A DNA stretch of 64,000 nt, taken from assembly GCA_031277805.1 (NCBI GenBank), contig JAITLR010000015.1, positions 37,667-101,666 on the forward strand. Direction: 5' to 3'. The notes under the pieces were generated by a model that ran no database searches, was not told the DNA's origin, and saw nothing but the letters and a program-made list of their open reading frames with translations. Made by a program: the position numbers and the translations under genes. Every line of letters starts with the position of its first letter. Position 1 is the stretch's first letter. This document shows positions 51,882 through 62,143 of the stretch, one piece after another. The stretch is from Comamonas sp. GTDB taxonomy: Bacteria > Pseudomonadota > Gammaproteobacteria > Burkholderiales > Burkholderiaceae_C.

Positions 51882-52532
51882 TCAGGCCTTGCGGCTGGAG
51901 GCGACCAGCGCATTGACCACGCGCAGCACGTTCTCCATATTGCCGGCCTTGGTGCCGTCCGTGTAGTAGCGGCCGGCCACACCCATGGCGGGCACACCTT
52001 CCACGTCGTACTCGTTTTGCAGCTGGGAAGCCTTGCGCACCTGATTGTTCACGGTAAAGGAGTTGTACACCGCCTTGAACTTGGCCAGATCCACGCCCTG
52101 CTTGCCGATCCAGTCAAAGATGGCATCGTCGTTCTTCAGACCGTTGCGCTCCACATGGATGGCACGGAACACCTTGGCATGCAGCTGAGGCAGCAGATTC
52201 ATGCCTTCCAGCGCGAAGTACAGCTTTTGCTGGGGCACGAACGAAGCGTTGAACGCCACGGGTACGCGCTGCACCACCACATCGGCAGGCTGGCTCTTGG
52301 CCCAGGCTTCAAACTGGGGCTCGAACGCATTGCAATGCGGGCAGCTGTACCAGAAGAACTCGATCACCTCGACCTTGCCGGCCGGTGCGCTGACCGATGC
52401 AGGCTTGCCCAGCTTGATGTAGTCCTTGCCCTCCTTGGGTGCGGCGGCCTGGGCCCAGCTAGGGGAAGCGCCCAGAGTCAGAGCACCAGCAGCAGCTGCC
52501 GAAGCAGCCATAGAAAATTCACGGCGTTTCAT
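51882..52532 (-). CDS. dsbA: Thiol:disulfide interchange protein DsbA
   Basis: A 216-residue periplasmic oxidoreductase that introduces disulfides into exported proteins. The N-terminus KRREFSMAASAAAAGALTLGASPSWAQA is a Tat- or Sec-type signal. The thioredoxin fold has IEFFWYSCPHCNAFEP with the redox pair Cys64 and Cys67 (CPHC), and the cis-Pro loop VEGVPAMGVAGRYY near residue 180. ATG 52532 is the signal-peptide start; an upstream frame to 52685 is not conserved. The gene follows the SPOR protein. Confidence 0.95.
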   Translation of the reverse strand: MKRREFSMAASAAAAGALTLGASPSWAQAAAPKEGKDYIKLGKPASVSAPAGKVEVIEFFWYSCPHCNAFEPQFEAWAKSQPADVVVQRVPVAFNASFVPQQKLYFALEGMNLLPQLHAKVFRAIHVERNGLKNDDAIFDWIGKQGVDLAKFKAVYNSFTVNNQVRKASQLQNEYDVEGVPAMGVAGRYYTDGTKAGNMENVLRVVNALVASSRKA

Positions 52533-52661
52533 TCCAACAAACTCCTTGAGTTCAAGTCTGCAATATCTGAGGCGCCAGCCTCTCAAAAGTTCAACCACCC
52601 AAAAAACCGGCACACCCCAAGCGAGAGATGCCGAGCAAGAGCCGCCTCGCGGCAAAGGCGT

Positions 52662-52700
52662 CTTCCCCCTTGGGGGAAGGCGCAAAGCGCCTCAGGGGGT
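52662..52700 (-). repeat. GC-rich palindromic REP-like element, copy 2
   Basis: TTCCCCCTTGGGGGAA followed by a GCGC-AAA-GCGC hairpin and CAGGGGGT, four bases past the SPOR gene stop. Same arrangement as the copy at 23611. Confidence 0.6.
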
Positions 52701-52704
52701 GTCG

Positions 52705-53415
52705 TTATTTCGCTGCACGCACCAGTGACGAATCCACACCAGCCCCGTCGAGCTTGCCCTTGAGGGCTTCCGCATCATCACGCTTGCCAAAGGGGCCCAC
52801 GCGCACCCGGAAGATGGTGATGCCGTTTTGCTCACGCTCGCTGATGCGCGACTCCCAGCCCAGCATGGCCAGCTTGGCGCGCTGCGCCTCGGCTTCGCTC
52901 TGGCCGCGGAAAGCACCAGCTTGCACAAAGTAGTTGAAGGCGGAGTCCGCCGACTGCGCAGGATGAGCGGCTTGCGCCGCAGCCTTCTCGCGCTCTGTAC
53001 GGGCCTTTTCGGCCTTGTCTGCAGCGGCAGAGCGCTCCTTGACCAGATCCCCCAGAGGGTCACCTGCAGCAGGCTTGGTGGGCACGACAGCGGGCGGAGC
53101 CACAGGTGTCGTTACACCACCCGTGGATGTGGGCTGGGCCGGTGTGGTGGGCGGCGTCACGGTCACGTCGCTGGGCGGCACAACCGGAGCCACAGGAGGC
53201 GGAGCGGGTTGGCGGCTTTGCAGCGGCGCGTTGGGGTCCCAGTTCTTGTTGCGTTCGGCCTCGGCCGCATCTCTTTGCGTGTTGCTGCCACCCTTGTTCA
53301 GGAATGGCACGGGTACCTTGGTCACATAGATGGCCACAGCCAGAGCCGCGGCCAAGCCGATGACCATACCGAAGATAAGACCGAGGATGGTGCCACCGCG
53401 TTGCTGCTTCTTCAT
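52705..53415 (-). CDS. SPOR-domain cell-division-associated protein
   Basis: A 236-residue bitopic membrane protein. Residues about 9-30 (ILGLIFGMVIGLAAALAVAIYV) are the membrane anchor; a Pro/Thr/Ala-rich linker leads to a C-terminal SPOR domain (about 160-236, FVQAGAFRGQSEAEAQRAKLAMLGWESRISE) that binds denuded peptidoglycan at septa. It resembles FtsN-type proteins in layout, but its exact role is not shown. It lies between argS and dsbA on the same strand. Confidence 0.9.
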   Translation of the reverse strand: MKKQQRGGTILGLIFGMVIGLAAALAVAIYVTKVPVPFLNKGGSNTQRDAAEAERNKNWDPNAPLQSRQPAPPPVAPVVPPSDVTVTPPTTPAQPTSTGGVTTPVAPPAVVPTKPAAGDPLGDLVKERSAAADKAEKARTEREKAAAQAAHPAQSADSAFNYFVQAGAFRGQSEAEAQRAKLAMLGWESRISEREQNGITIFRVRVGPFGKRDDAEALKGKLDGAGVDSSLVRAAK

Positions 53416-53439
53416 AAGTCGTTTTGTTTACGCTTCAAG

Positions 53440-55149
53440 TTACATGCGCTCGGGTGCGTCCACACCCAGCACGGCCAGACCATTGTGCAGCACCTGGGCT
53501 GTGGCCGCGACCAGAGCCAGACGGGCCAGCTTGACCTTCTCGTCGTCCACCAGAATGCGCTCGGCATCGTAGTAGCTGTGGTAGCTGGAAGCCAGATCGC
53601 GCAGGTAGAAAGTCACATCGTGCGGAGCATTGCCTTCGGCAGCGGCAGTCAGCATCTCGGGGTACTTGGCCAGCAGCAGCATCAGCGCCTGAGCTTGCGG
53701 GCCTTCCAGCGCCGACAGATCCACCTCCTTGAGTGCGGGCACGCCAACGCCGCCGGCATCCTGCCAGGCGCGCAGCACCGACTGGATACGCGCATGGGCG
53801 TACTGGACGTAGTACACGGGGTTGTCGTTGTTCTGAGCCACCGCCAGATCCACGTCAAAGGTGTACTCGGTATCAGGCTTGCGGCTCAGCAGGAAGAAGC
53901 GCACCGCATCCTTGCTGGTCCACTCGATCAGGTCGCGCAGCGTCACATAGGAGCCGGCGCGTTTGCTGATCTTGACCTCTTCGCCATTGCGCACCACGCG
54001 CACCATGGTGTGCAGCACGTAGTCGGGGTAGCCCTTGGGAATGCCCACATTGACAGCCTGCAGCCCGGCGCGCACACGGGCGATAGTGCCGTGGTGGTCC
54101 GTACCCTGGATGTTGACGACCTTGCCGTAACCGCGCTGGAACTTCTGGATGTGATAGGCCACATCGGGCAGGAAGTAGGTGTAGGTACCGTCCGTCTTGC
54201 GCATCACGCGGTCCTTGTCGTCACCGAATTCGGTGGACTTGAGCCACAGTGCGCCGTCTTGCTCGTAGGTGTAGCCGCTGGCGATCAGGCGCTCCACCGT
54301 GTCGGCCACATAGCCGTTCTTATACAGGCTGGATTCGAGGTAGTACTCGTCGAACTTGAGGTTGAAGGCCTGCAAGTCCTTGTCCTGTTCATTGCGCAGA
54401 TAGGCCACGGCAAAGTTGCGGATGTTGTCGTAATCCTCAACATCACCATTGGCGGTGAACTCACGGTCATCGGCCTTGACGGTTTCCTTGTTCAGGAAGG
54501 CCTGGGCGATGTCGGCAATGTAGTCACCGTTGTAGAAATTCTTGGCCAGCGGGTTCTCGCTGTCGGTGGGCCAGCACTCGTCGCCGGGCTTGTGTCCCTT
54601 GGCTCGCAACTGGGTGGACTTCGTCAGCGTGTCGATCTGCACGCCAGCGTCGTTGTAATAGAACTCGCGGTGAACCTTCCAGCCCTGAGTGGAATACAGA
54701 TTGCTGATGGCATCGCCGATCGCGGCCTGTCGGCCGTGACCCACGTGCAACGGACCGGTGGGGTTGGCGGAAACGAATTCGACAAGAATGTTCTCGCCGC
54801 GATCTGCCTGGAAGCCAAACTTCTCGCCCTGGGCCAGCACTTCGCGCACGATCTGCTGCTTGGCTGCCGGCTTGAGGCGAATGTTCAGAAAGCCGGGGCC
54901 TGCAATTTCGATCGCATCCACCCATTGCTGGAAGGGTACCGTGGCCTCCAAGGCAGTCTTGAGCTGCTCGCCCAGAGCACGGGGATTGGCCTTCAGGGGC
55001 TTGGCCAGCTGCATGGCCGCCGTACAAGCGAAATCGCCATGGGCTGCCACTTTGGGATTTTCAAACGCAGCGCGTGCGCCAGCGCCGGGCGAAAGTGTTT
55101 CGAGTTCGCCAGCCAGGGCTGCGAGCAATTCTTGTTTGACGGAAAGCAT
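53440..55149 (-). CDS. argS: Arginyl-tRNA synthetase
   Basis: ArgRS ligates arginine to its tRNA. The 569-residue class I synthetase has the N-terminal Arg-tRNA additional domain, the HIGH-equivalent HVGHG (residues 135-139) in [20 protein letters not shown], the KMSKS-type [16 protein letters not shown] and the DALR anticodon-binding domain (VLRAWQ ... [13 protein letters not shown]-terminal [14 protein letters not shown]). Its length is normal. It is the first gene of an operon with the SPOR protein (24 bp apart) and dsbA. Confidence 0.97.
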   Translation of the reverse strand: MLSVKQELLAALAGELETLSPGAGARAAFENPKVAAHGDFACTAAMQLAKPLKANPRALGEQLKTALEATVPFQQWVDAIEIAGPGFLNIRLKPAAKQQIVREVLAQGEKFGFQADRGENILVEFVSANPTGPLHVGHGRQAAIGDAISNLYSTQGWKVHREFYYNDAGVQIDTLTKSTQLRAKGHKPGDECWPTDSENPLAKNFYNGDYIADIAQAFLNKETVKADDREFTANGDVEDYDNIRNFAVAYLRNEQDKDLQAFNLKFDEYYLESSLYKNGYVADTVERLIASGYTYEQDGALWLKSTEFGDDKDRVMRKTDGTYTYFLPDVAYHIQKFQRGYGKVVNIQGTDHHGTIARVRAGLQAVNVGIPKGYPDYVLHTMVRVVRNGEEVKISKRAGSYVTLRDLIEWTSKDAVRFFLLSRKPDTEYTFDVDLAVAQNNDNPVYYVQYAHARIQSVLRAWQDAGGVGVPALKEVDLSALEGPQAQALMLLLAKYPEMLTAAAEGNAPHDVTFYLRDLASSYHSYYDAERILVDDEKVKLARLALVAATAQVLHNGLAVLGVDAPERM

Positions 55150-55279
55150 GGCGGGATTTTACGTGGCTGCCCCGATCCGCGCAGCCAAGCTGGATTGCCA
55201 GCGCGCAACAAGGCGTTGCAGCGTGGCTGCCGCGCATCGCACAGTGAGAGGTCTGCGAGCGCGGTTCGCCTTCAGGCAT

Positions 55280-55726
55280 TTACATGCCGCGTGCCCAGAA
55301 GACGGCAACGACGGCGATGACCGGAATCAGATGTCCCTGCCACATCACCCATTTGCGGGTCTGCTTGACCTCTTCGTCGGTCGGCAACTGGCCCGTGGCG
55401 TCCAGTGCCTTCTTCCAGCGACGGAAGGCAAAAGTGGGCTTGAGCGACAGCAGCACGGCCACCACGAACAAAGTCATCTTGATATGAAACAGCGGCGAAG
55501 CCACATAACCGCCCATACCTTTGACGCCCCATACAAGACGGGCAATACCTGTCAGCAGCAAGATCACGGCGGCGATGCCGTAGATCATGTCCAGCCGCGC
55601 AAGGCGCTGCACGACGGCAGCACTCATCCACTCCACCCGGCACAACGCGGCCTGGCTGGTCAGGAACACCACCAAAGTCAGGATGGCCAGCAGGTGCGCG
55701 CTGGCAAGGACAGCTTCAAAAGTCAT
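55280..55726 (-). CDS. DUF2214 membrane protein
   Basis: A 148-residue inner-membrane protein with about four hydrophobic segments (LASAHLLAILTLVVFLT, LDMIYGIAAVILLLTGIARLVWG, LFHIKMTLFVVAVLLSL, HLIPVIAVVAVFWARGM). The conserved His in FHIKMTLFV and SAHLL resembles haem-ligating histidines in DUF2214/CopD-like proteins. Function unknown. Its position next to argS is not informative. Confidence 0.85.
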   Translation of the reverse strand: MTFEAVLASAHLLAILTLVVFLTSQAALCRVEWMSAAVVQRLARLDMIYGIAAVILLLTGIARLVWGVKGMGGYVASPLFHIKMTLFVVAVLLSLKPTFAFRRWKKALDATGQLPTDEEVKQTRKWVMWQGHLIPVIAVVAVFWARGM

Positions 55727-55814
55727 GGCTAAGCGATAGAAATGAACAAAGGGGATGCTGCCGACAGGTATTCCGTGGCAGCGACCGGTCCATTGTCTAC
55801 GCTTTCAAGCCTGC

Positions 55815-56750
55815 TCAGGAATCCAGGCCCAAGCGGAAAAATTCCGGCTGGTTGTAATGATGCTTGAGGTAGTCAATCCACATGCGCACGCGCAGCGGCA
55901 TGTGCTTGCGCTGGGGGAAGACCACGAAGATGCCATTGGGCGGCGCCGCGAAGTCTTCGAGCACCGGCACCAGGCGACCTGCGGCAATCTCTGCTTCCAC
56001 TTCCCAGGTACTGCGCCATGCAATGCCCCAACCGCCCAGGCACCAGTCGTGGAGAACCTGACCATCGGAGCAGTCCAGAGGACCACCGGGTTTGAAATGC
56101 ACGACTTCGCTGGTGCCGCTTTCGGGATGAGGGATGCGGAAGGCCCAGCCACGGGTTTGCGATGCGTCGCTGGATAGCGTCAGGCAGTCATGCTGGGTCA
56201 GCTCGCTGGGGTGCTTGGGCGTGCCACGGCGCTCCAGATAACTGGGCGTGGCCACGCATAGACGACGGTTGTCGGCGATGCGCACGCTGACCAGGGCCGA
56301 GTCGGGCAGATCGCCCACACGCACAGCGCAGTCGAAACCTTCGCCCGCCAGATCGACCACGCGGTCACTGAGATTCAGCGAAATCGTGACATCGGGGTGC
56401 AGATCGCGAAAGCGCGGCACCAAAGGCGCCACATGGCGGCGACCAAAGCCCGCCGGGGCCGTGATGCGCAGATGGCCCGTGGCCTTGACGCCGCCGGCTG
56501 AAACGCTGGCCTCGGCATTGCACACATCGGAGAGCAGGCGCTGGCAATCTTCCAGAAACGCACTGCCCTCATGGGTCAGAGAAATTCGTCGTGTGGTGCG
56601 CACCATGAGCTTGACGCCCAGATGCTCTTCCAGTGCGTCAAGACGACGCCCCATGATGGCGGGGGCCACGCCCTCCGCCTTGGCGGCAGCCGTGAGGCTA
56701 CCCCGTGTGGCGACTGATACAAATGACTCAAATGCTTTGAGCTTGTCCAT
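55815..56750 (-). CDS. LysR-family transcriptional regulator
   Basis: A 311-residue LysR regulator. The N-terminal winged HTH (residues about 3-60, KAFESFVSVATRGSLTAAAKAEGVAPAIMGRRLDALEEHLGVKLMVRTTRRISLTHEG) precedes a periplasmic-binding-like effector domain (about 90-295). It belongs to the common LysR type with MDKLKAFESFVSVA start and FVVFPQRKHMPLRVRMWIDYL C-terminus. Ligand and target are unknown. It is divergent from a region with no gene of known function. Confidence 0.93.
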   Translation of the reverse strand: MDKLKAFESFVSVATRGSLTAAAKAEGVAPAIMGRRLDALEEHLGVKLMVRTTRRISLTHEGSAFLEDCQRLLSDVCNAEASVSAGGVKATGHLRITAPAGFGRRHVAPLVPRFRDLHPDVTISLNLSDRVVDLAGEGFDCAVRVGDLPDSALVSVRIADNRRLCVATPSYLERRGTPKHPSELTQHDCLTLSSDASQTRGWAFRIPHPESGTSEVVHFKPGGPLDCSDGQVLHDWCLGGWGIAWRSTWEVEAEIAAGRLVPVLEDFAAPPNGIFVVFPQRKHMPLRVRMWIDYLKHHYNQPEFFRLGLDS

Positions 56751-57146
56751 GACCGCTGCTCCTGTCTGTTCCTTGTTGTCTCCTGCACGACAGCTTTGCG
56801 CTATTTATCTAGCAGCGCACATCGCACAAGCAGCTTTGATTTTTGAAGTGTTGTTATTGGAAGTCTTGTGACCTCAAGGGCTGGCAGCTATCCGTATTCA
56901 TGCAACCAGTCAGCATCGCAGCCGCTTCATACAGCCTGAACATGAAGCTGCGATTTTTTATATCTTACCTAGAAGTCACAAGTCAAAATCAAATCCCTGG
57001 TATTTATATACGTTTCAATCAAAATTGAAAGAAATTTCGACGTTGGCATATCGGTTATTCGTACCTGCTATGGCCTCATCTGAAAACTGGGGCTTTGCCC
57101 TATGATTTTGGGAGCACCTTTGCCCGGCCCCAGGTAGTCCGATGTC
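56751..57146. promoter_or_regulatory. AT-rich intergenic region upstream of the sensor kinase
   Basis: No gene is convincing. The part around 56930-57060 is AT-rich. It holds the divergent promoters of the LysR gene and the histidine kinase. A partial match to the AGCTAT repeat core occurs at 56883 (CTGGCAGCTAT). Confidence 0.45.
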
Positions 57147-58361
57147 ATGAGCAATTCACAGCTGTCTTCTAAGGCCACGTCCATGGCGGCATCGCTGCCC
57201 GAGCTGCTTGGCCAAGCCGGGCTGGGCTGCGCTCTGTGGGATGAAGAGGGGCGGCTGCAGCTGGCCAACCACCTCTGGTGCCAATGGTTGGGTGTGCCAG
57301 CCACCGCCGTGCAAGGTCAGCCTCTGCAATTGCTGCTGTCTGCCCAGGTCTGGCACGGTCACGCCCAACACTTTTCAGCAGCAGCCCATGGCCAGGCTCA
57401 GGAATATGATCACAGCGGCGCCGATGAGCTGGGCATGCCGTTGCATCAGCGCATACAGCTGCGCCCCGGCGAGGCAAACGCCGCCGGTCGCCACCCCGTG
57501 CTGATGGTGATGCAGGATGTGAGCCGCGAATATGCACGCAGCCAGGTCATCACCCGTCAGCGCGAGCAATTGCAGACCTTGCACGAGCAACTGCGCAGCA
57601 GCCAGCATGCGGCGGGAGAGATGGACAAGCTGCGCACCCTGCTGGACTGGCGTACCGCCATGCTGGCCGAGCACAATGAGATGCTGCAGCTGCTGTCGCA
57701 CGAGATCCGCCAGCCACTGAACAACGCCTCGGCCGCGATGCAGGCAACCATGAGCGCCATCGACGGTCTGCATGTCCCCGAGGCGCAACCGGCCAGCAAG
57801 GCCTTGCTGCGCGCCGAACATGTGCTGCAGCAGGTCATTGGCACACTGGACAACACTCTGGCAGCGGGAACCATCCTGGCTACAGGCGGCAAGGCCGGCA
57901 CCTCCAGCGAAACCGATCTGCCCACCCTCATCAAACTGGTTCTGCACGACATTGCCGCCGATCAACGCCCACGCATTGACGTGCAGTGGCTGACCCAGCC
58001 GCGCACCGTGCAGCTGCACTCCGCGCTGATGCGGCTGACGATTCGCAATCTGCTCAACAACGCGCTGGCCTACGCACCAGCCGACACCCGGATCACGCTG
58101 CGCATTTCGGAGTCCGACGAGCCACTGGCCCTGATTCTGGAAGTCGTGGACCTTGGGCCGGGCATCCCTGATGCGCTGCGCCCACGACTGTTCGACAAAG
58201 GCTCACGCGGTCACAACAGTCGCCACCGCACGGGTGCTGGCCTGGGGCTGTTCATCGTGCGCTCTGTGCTGGAACTGCACCAAGGTACAGTGGAAGCCTT
58301 GCCCAATCAGCCGCATGGCACTGTCATGCGGCTGCTCATTCCTCAAGGCCTAGCCGAATAA
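57147..58361 (+). CDS. Sensor histidine kinase, soluble, PAS-containing
   Basis: A 404-residue kinase without a transmembrane segment, so probably cytosolic. A PAS-like sensory domain lies at residues about 15-130 (LLGQAGLGCALWDEEGRLQLANHLWCQWLGV), followed by a coiled coil. HisKA has phospho-acceptor His185 (LLSHEIRQPLNNASAAM). A HATPase follows with NLLNNALAYAP, DLGPGIP, HRTGAGLGLFIV. It is followed 12 bp later by an OmpR-type regulator, its likely partner. Signal unknown. The start ATG at 57147 is preferred. Confidence 0.92.
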   Translation: MSNSQLSSKATSMAASLPELLGQAGLGCALWDEEGRLQLANHLWCQWLGVPATAVQGQPLQLLLSAQVWHGHAQHFSAAAHGQAQEYDHSGADELGMPLHQRIQLRPGEANAAGRHPVLMVMQDVSREYARSQVITRQREQLQTLHEQLRSSQHAAGEMDKLRTLLDWRTAMLAEHNEMLQLLSHEIRQPLNNASAAMQATMSAIDGLHVPEAQPASKALLRAEHVLQQVIGTLDNTLAAGTILATGGKAGTSSETDLPTLIKLVLHDIAADQRPRIDVQWLTQPRTVQLHSALMRLTIRNLLNNALAYAPADTRITLRISESDEPLALILEVVDLGPGIPDALRPRLFDKGSRGHNSRHRTGAGLGLFIVRSVLELHQGTVEALPNQPHGTVMRLLIPQGLAE

Positions 58362-58373
58362 GAAGCGACAGAC

Positions 58374-59060
58374 ATGCTGCCTGCCACCCTCGCCCTGGTT
58401 GACGACGATACCGAGTACTGCGAATTTCTGGCCCAGCACCTGCGAAGCCAGGGCGTGGAGGTCACTGCCTATGGCGACAGCAGCGACCTGCTGGCCGATG
58501 ATGCGCCCTATCGTTTTGACTTCTATGTACTGGATCTGATGCTGCCTGGCGTGGCCGGTACTGAGCTGCTGCGCATCATCCGCAAACGCACCCAGGCGGG
58601 GGTGCTTATCGTTTCGGGCCGGCTGGGCTCCGAAGTGTTTGCCGAAGTCATCAATGCAGGGGCAGACATGTATCTGACCAAGCCTGTGACTTTCGAGCAG
58701 GTTGAACTGGCCGTGCGTGCCGTGCACCGCCGCATCATGACCACGGCTAGGACCGCCACAGCCTGGAAGCTGGACAGGCGCCGCAGCATTCTCACTGCCC
58801 CTGACAGCCAGACCGTGGAGCTGAGTGCCACGGATCTGATGCTGATGGAATGCTTTTTACAGGCTGGTGGCGATGTGGTCAGCCGCGACCAACTCCGCAG
58901 CCTGCTGGGCCATACCAGCGCCGCCGACTCCGACAACAGCCTGCACGCCACCATCTACCGGCTGCGCCGGCGCATCGAGAAAGTCACCCCGCTGGCCGTG
59001 CCTCTGCAGTCGCAGCAAAAAGTCGGCTATCAGTTCCGTGCACCGCTGGTCGCCGCCTGA
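58374..59060 (+). CDS. OmpR-type response regulator
   Basis: A 228-residue regulator with an N-terminal receiver (LVDDDTEY, phospho-acceptor Asp54 in YVLDLMLPG, Lys105 in MYLTKPV) and a C-terminal winged-helix DNA-binding domain (LSATDLMLMECFLQAGGDVVSRDQLRSLLG, LHATIYRLRRRIE). It forms a two-component operon with the upstream kinase. A terminator follows at 59072. Confidence 0.93.
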   Translation: MLPATLALVDDDTEYCEFLAQHLRSQGVEVTAYGDSSDLLADDAPYRFDFYVLDLMLPGVAGTELLRIIRKRTQAGVLIVSGRLGSEVFAEVINAGADMYLTKPVTFEQVELAVRAVHRRIMTTARTATAWKLDRRRSILTAPDSQTVELSATDLMLMECFLQAGGDVVSRDQLRSLLGHTSAADSDNSLHATIYRLRRRIEKVTPLAVPLQSQQKVGYQFRAPLVAA

Positions 59061-59071
59061 ACACAAAGCAA

Positions 59072-59093
59072 AAACGGACCCAAGGGTCCGTTT
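59072..59093. terminator. Intrinsic terminator between response regulator and roadblock gene
   Basis: AAACGGACCC / GGGTCCGTTT with a two-base apex, partly U-rich on the plus side. It lies between the convergent response regulator and roadblock-like genes. Confidence 0.75.
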
Positions 59094-59115
59094 CTTCTGG
59101 CGGCAGGCAGCTGGC

Positions 59116-59475
59116 TTACATCACCATCTTCGATTCCACATCGGCCACCTTGCGCCGGGCCAGAGCCAGATTGGCACGACCAGTGTCCAGCACGTAATAG
59201 ATGAAGATGCCGTTGATCTTCTCCGCAGGACGCAGGATGTGATACTGCTTGCCCAGGGTAATCAGAATATCTTCGATGCTGTCGTTCAGACCCAGCAATT
59301 TCATGGTCTTGATCTTGGCACGCACTACTTCGGTGTTTCCAGCGGCAGCCAGCTCCAGATCCACGCCGGAGCCCACGCTGCCCAGCAGCATGCCACTGTT
59401 GTAATCCACCACCGCAGCGCACAGGGCGCCGTCCAGAGTCATCAGATCTTGCAGACTTTCATTCAGGTTTGCCAT
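59116..59475 (-). CDS. Small roadblock/LC7-like protein
   Basis: A 119-residue cytosolic protein. The pattern LMTLDGALCAAVVDYNSGMLLGSVGSGVDLEL and NGIFIYYVLDTGRANLALARRKVADVE fits a roadblock/LC7 (longin-like) fold, which usually dimerises and regulates small GTPases or signalling complexes. No partner GTPase lies nearby. Convergent with the two-component regulator. The role is open. Confidence 0.68.
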   Translation of the reverse strand: MANLNESLQDLMTLDGALCAAVVDYNSGMLLGSVGSGVDLELAAAGNTEVVRAKIKTMKLLGLNDSIEDILITLGKQYHILRPAEKINGIFIYYVLDTGRANLALARRKVADVESKMVM

Positions 59476-59940
59476 CGGGACCCTCTCAAAGAAAATTGGA
59501 TTGGATGAACTCGTGAACTGTTTCTTCCAGAGTGATTTGAATTAAAACAGTCATTTCTGATTCTAGATGTAAATTTATGACAAGCAAATTCGCATCTTGC
59601 AAAAGCGGGCTTCCACATTCATGAGAGATTGAGACTCGGCATCGGACCATTTTTTTGCTCGCAAGCTCCTGCCATGCATGTGCCGCCAGCCATCTGCTTG
59701 GAATCCCATCCCGCAGCTTGCTACCTCTTGCACATCATCAGAGCAGGCGGACGTTCGGCCTCAATGCATCAGAACTGATCAATATTGTGGTTTACCCAAT
59801 GATTGCACATGAAAACATCACTAGTTACGAACGTTTTTGGCTATTTATGTACTCAAAAAATTCAAATACAGTATCGGGACATGCTGCCCATGATGGGCAA
59901 CGACTCCTGAATATCTAGAGACATCAACCAGAGGTTTCCT
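59476..59940. promoter_or_regulatory. Intergenic region with the glcB promoter
   Basis: No gene is convincing; a short plus-strand frame has no recognisable domain. An AT-rich part lies at about 59780-59920. It is the only place for the glcB promoter and an upstream operator. No operator or riboswitch was recognised. Confidence 0.45.
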
Positions 59941-62133
59941 ATGACTGATCGCACACAAGTCCACGGCCTGCAAGTCGCCACCGAGCTCTACAACTTTGTG
60001 AACACCCAGGTTCTGCCTGGTACCGGCGTGGACCAGGAGGCCTACTGGAAGGGCTTTGATGCCATCGTGGCCGACCTGGCCCCCAAGAATGCAGCCCTGC
60101 TGGCCGAGCGTGACCGCCTGCAAGCCGAGCTGGACACCTGGCACAAGGCCAATCCCGGCCCCATCACCGATATGGCGGCCTACCGTCAGTTCCTGACCAC
60201 CATCGGCTATCTGGTCGAGTCGCCCAAGGGTGCCAAGGCTACGACAGAGAACGTCGACGCCGAGCTGGCCATCCAGGCCGGCCCCCAGCTGGTCGTACCT
60301 ATCCTGAACGCCCGCTATGCGCTGAACGCCGCCAACGCCCGCTGGGGTTCGCTGTACGACGCGCTGTACGGCACGGACGTGATCAGCGAAGACGGCGGCG
60401 CTGAAAAGGGCAAGGGCTACAACCCTGCACGCGGCGCCAAGGTGATCGCATTTGCGCGCGACTTCCTGGATCAGGCTGCACCTCTGGCTGCTGGTTCGCA
60501 CAAGGATTCCGCTGGCTACACTGTTGAAGGCGGCAAGCTGGTCGTGACTTTGAAGGACGGCAGCAAGACCGGCCTGAAGGATGAAGCCAAGTTCATCGGC
60601 TACCAGGGCGACGCTGCGGCTCCCAAGTCGGTGCTGCTGAAGAACAACGGCATCCACATCGACATCATCATCAACAAGGCAACGCCTATCGGTGGCTCTG
60701 ACGCCGCCGGCGTGTCCGACGTGGTGGTGGAAGCCGCCCTGTCCACCATTCTGGACCTGGAAGACTCCGTGGCCGCAGTGGACGCCGAAGACAAGATCAA
60801 CGGCTATGCCAACTGGCTGGGCATCCTCAAGGGCACGCTGACCGAGTCCTTCGAAAAGGGCGGCAAGACCGTGACCCGCGGCCTGAACGCCGACCGCGAA
60901 TACACCGGCGCCGACGGCCAGCCCGTCAAGCTGCACGGCCGCTCGCTGATGTTCGTGCGCAATGTTGGCCACCTGATGACCAACCCCGCCGTCCTGTGGG
61001 GCGCGGACAAGAAGGAAATCCCCGAAGGCATCCTGGACGCTCTGGTGACCACCGCCATCGCCATCCACGACCTGAAGGGCAATGGTGCCAACGGCATCAA
61101 GAACAGCCGCACCGGCAGCGTCTACATCGTCAAGCCCAAGATGCACGGCCCAGCCGAAGCCGCTTTCGCCAATGAACTGTTCGGCCGCGTCGAACAAGTG
61201 CTGGGCCTGCCCGAGAACACGGTCAAGCTGGGCATCATGGACGAAGAGCGCCGCACCTCGGTGAACCTGAAGGCCGCCATCGCCGCTGCTCCTGCACGCG
61301 TGGCTTTCATCAACACCGGCTTCCTGGACCGCACCGGCGACGAAATGCACACCGCCATGTACGCCGGCCCCATGGTCCGCAAGGCCGACATGAAGACCTG
61401 CGCCTGGCTGCCTGCTTATGAAAAGAGCAATGTGCTGGTCGGCCTGGGCATGGGCCTGCGCGGCCGCGCTCAGATCGGCAAGGGCATGTGGGCCATGCCT
61501 GACCTGATGAAGGCCATGCTGGAGCAAAAGATTGCCCAGCCCAAGGCTGGCGCCAACACTGCCTGGGTGCCCTCGCCCACCGGCGCCACGCTGCACGCTC
61601 TGCACTACCACCAGGTCAATGTGGCAGAAGTGCAGCAAGAGCTGGAAAAGACCGATGCAGATGCCGCACGCGACGACTTGGTCAACGCCATCCTGCAAGT
61701 GCCAGTCTCCACCAACCCCAACTGGTCCGATGCTGAAAAGCAGCAGGAAGTGGACAACAACGTCCAGGGCATCCTTGGCTATGTGGTCCGCTGGGTCGAC
61801 CAGGGCGTGGGCTGCTCCAAGGTGCCCGACATCCACAACGTGGGCCTGATGGAAGACCGCGCCACACTGCGCATCTCCAGCCAGCACATTGCCAACTGGC
61901 TGCAGCACGGCATCGTGACCGAAGCCATGGTGCGCGACAGCTATGCCCGCATGGCCAAGATCGTGGATGAACAGAACGCCGGCGACTCCGCCTACAAGAG
62001 CCTTGTGGCCAACCCTGACGGCGCTGCCTACCAGGCCGCTCTGGACCTGGTCTTTAAGGGCAAGGAACAGCCTTCCGGCTACACCGAGCCTCTGCTGCAC
62101 GCCTGGCGCTTGAAGGTCAAGGCTGGCGCTTAA
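59941..62133 (+). CDS. glcB: Malate synthase G
   Basis: GlcB condenses glyoxylate with acetyl-CoA to malate, enabling growth on two-carbon compounds, for example acetyl units released by fatty acid or aromatic catabolism. The 730-residue monomeric G-type enzyme has [46 protein letters not shown] with catalytic Asp/Glu, [56 protein letters not shown], and [24 protein letters not shown]. Length and motifs are complete. No glycolate oxidase genes lie in this window. A terminator pair follows. Confidence 0.97.
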   Translation: MTDRTQVHGLQVATELYNFVNTQVLPGTGVDQEAYWKGFDAIVADLAPKNAALLAERDRLQAELDTWHKANPGPITDMAAYRQFLTTIGYLVESPKGAKATTENVDAELAIQAGPQLVVPILNARYALNAANARWGSLYDALYGTDVISEDGGAEKGKGYNPARGAKVIAFARDFLDQAAPLAAGSHKDSAGYTVEGGKLVVTLKDGSKTGLKDEAKFIGYQGDAAAPKSVLLKNNGIHIDIIINKATPIGGSDAAGVSDVVVEAALSTILDLEDSVAAVDAEDKINGYANWLGILKGTLTESFEKGGKTVTRGLNADREYTGADGQPVKLHGRSLMFVRNVGHLMTNPAVLWGADKKEIPEGILDALVTTAIAIHDLKGNGANGIKNSRTGSVYIVKPKMHGPAEAAFANELFGRVEQVLGLPENTVKLGIMDEERRTSVNLKAAIAAAPARVAFINTGFLDRTGDEMHTAMYAGPMVRKADMKTCAWLPAYEKSNVLVGLGMGLRGRAQIGKGMWAMPDLMKAMLEQKIAQPKAGANTAWVPSPTGATLHALHYHQVNVAEVQQELEKTDADAARDDLVNAILQVPVSTNPNWSDAEKQQEVDNNVQGILGYVVRWVDQGVGCSKVPDIHNVGLMEDRATLRISSQHIANWLQHGIVTEAMVRDSYARMAKIVDEQNAGDSAYKSLVANPDGAAYQAALDLVFKGKEQPSGYTEPLLHAWRLKVKAGA

Positions 62134-62143
62134 GGCCAGTCAA

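Noticed and set aside
52828..55320. Long plus-strand open frame (830 codons) across the SPOR protein and argS
   Set aside because: It lies antisense to two clear genes, its translation is low-complexity, and it has no ribosome-binding site or domain.
59655..59918. 87-codon plus-strand frame upstream of glcB
   Set aside because: Changes composition midway, has no ribosome-binding site and no domain; it spans the expected glcB promoter.
59845..62100. Very long minus-strand open frame (751 codons) antisense to malate synthase G
   Set aside because: It is a shadow of the GC-rich glcB frame: repetitive His/Gly/Val-rich translation, no domain, and glcB is unambiguous on the other strand.
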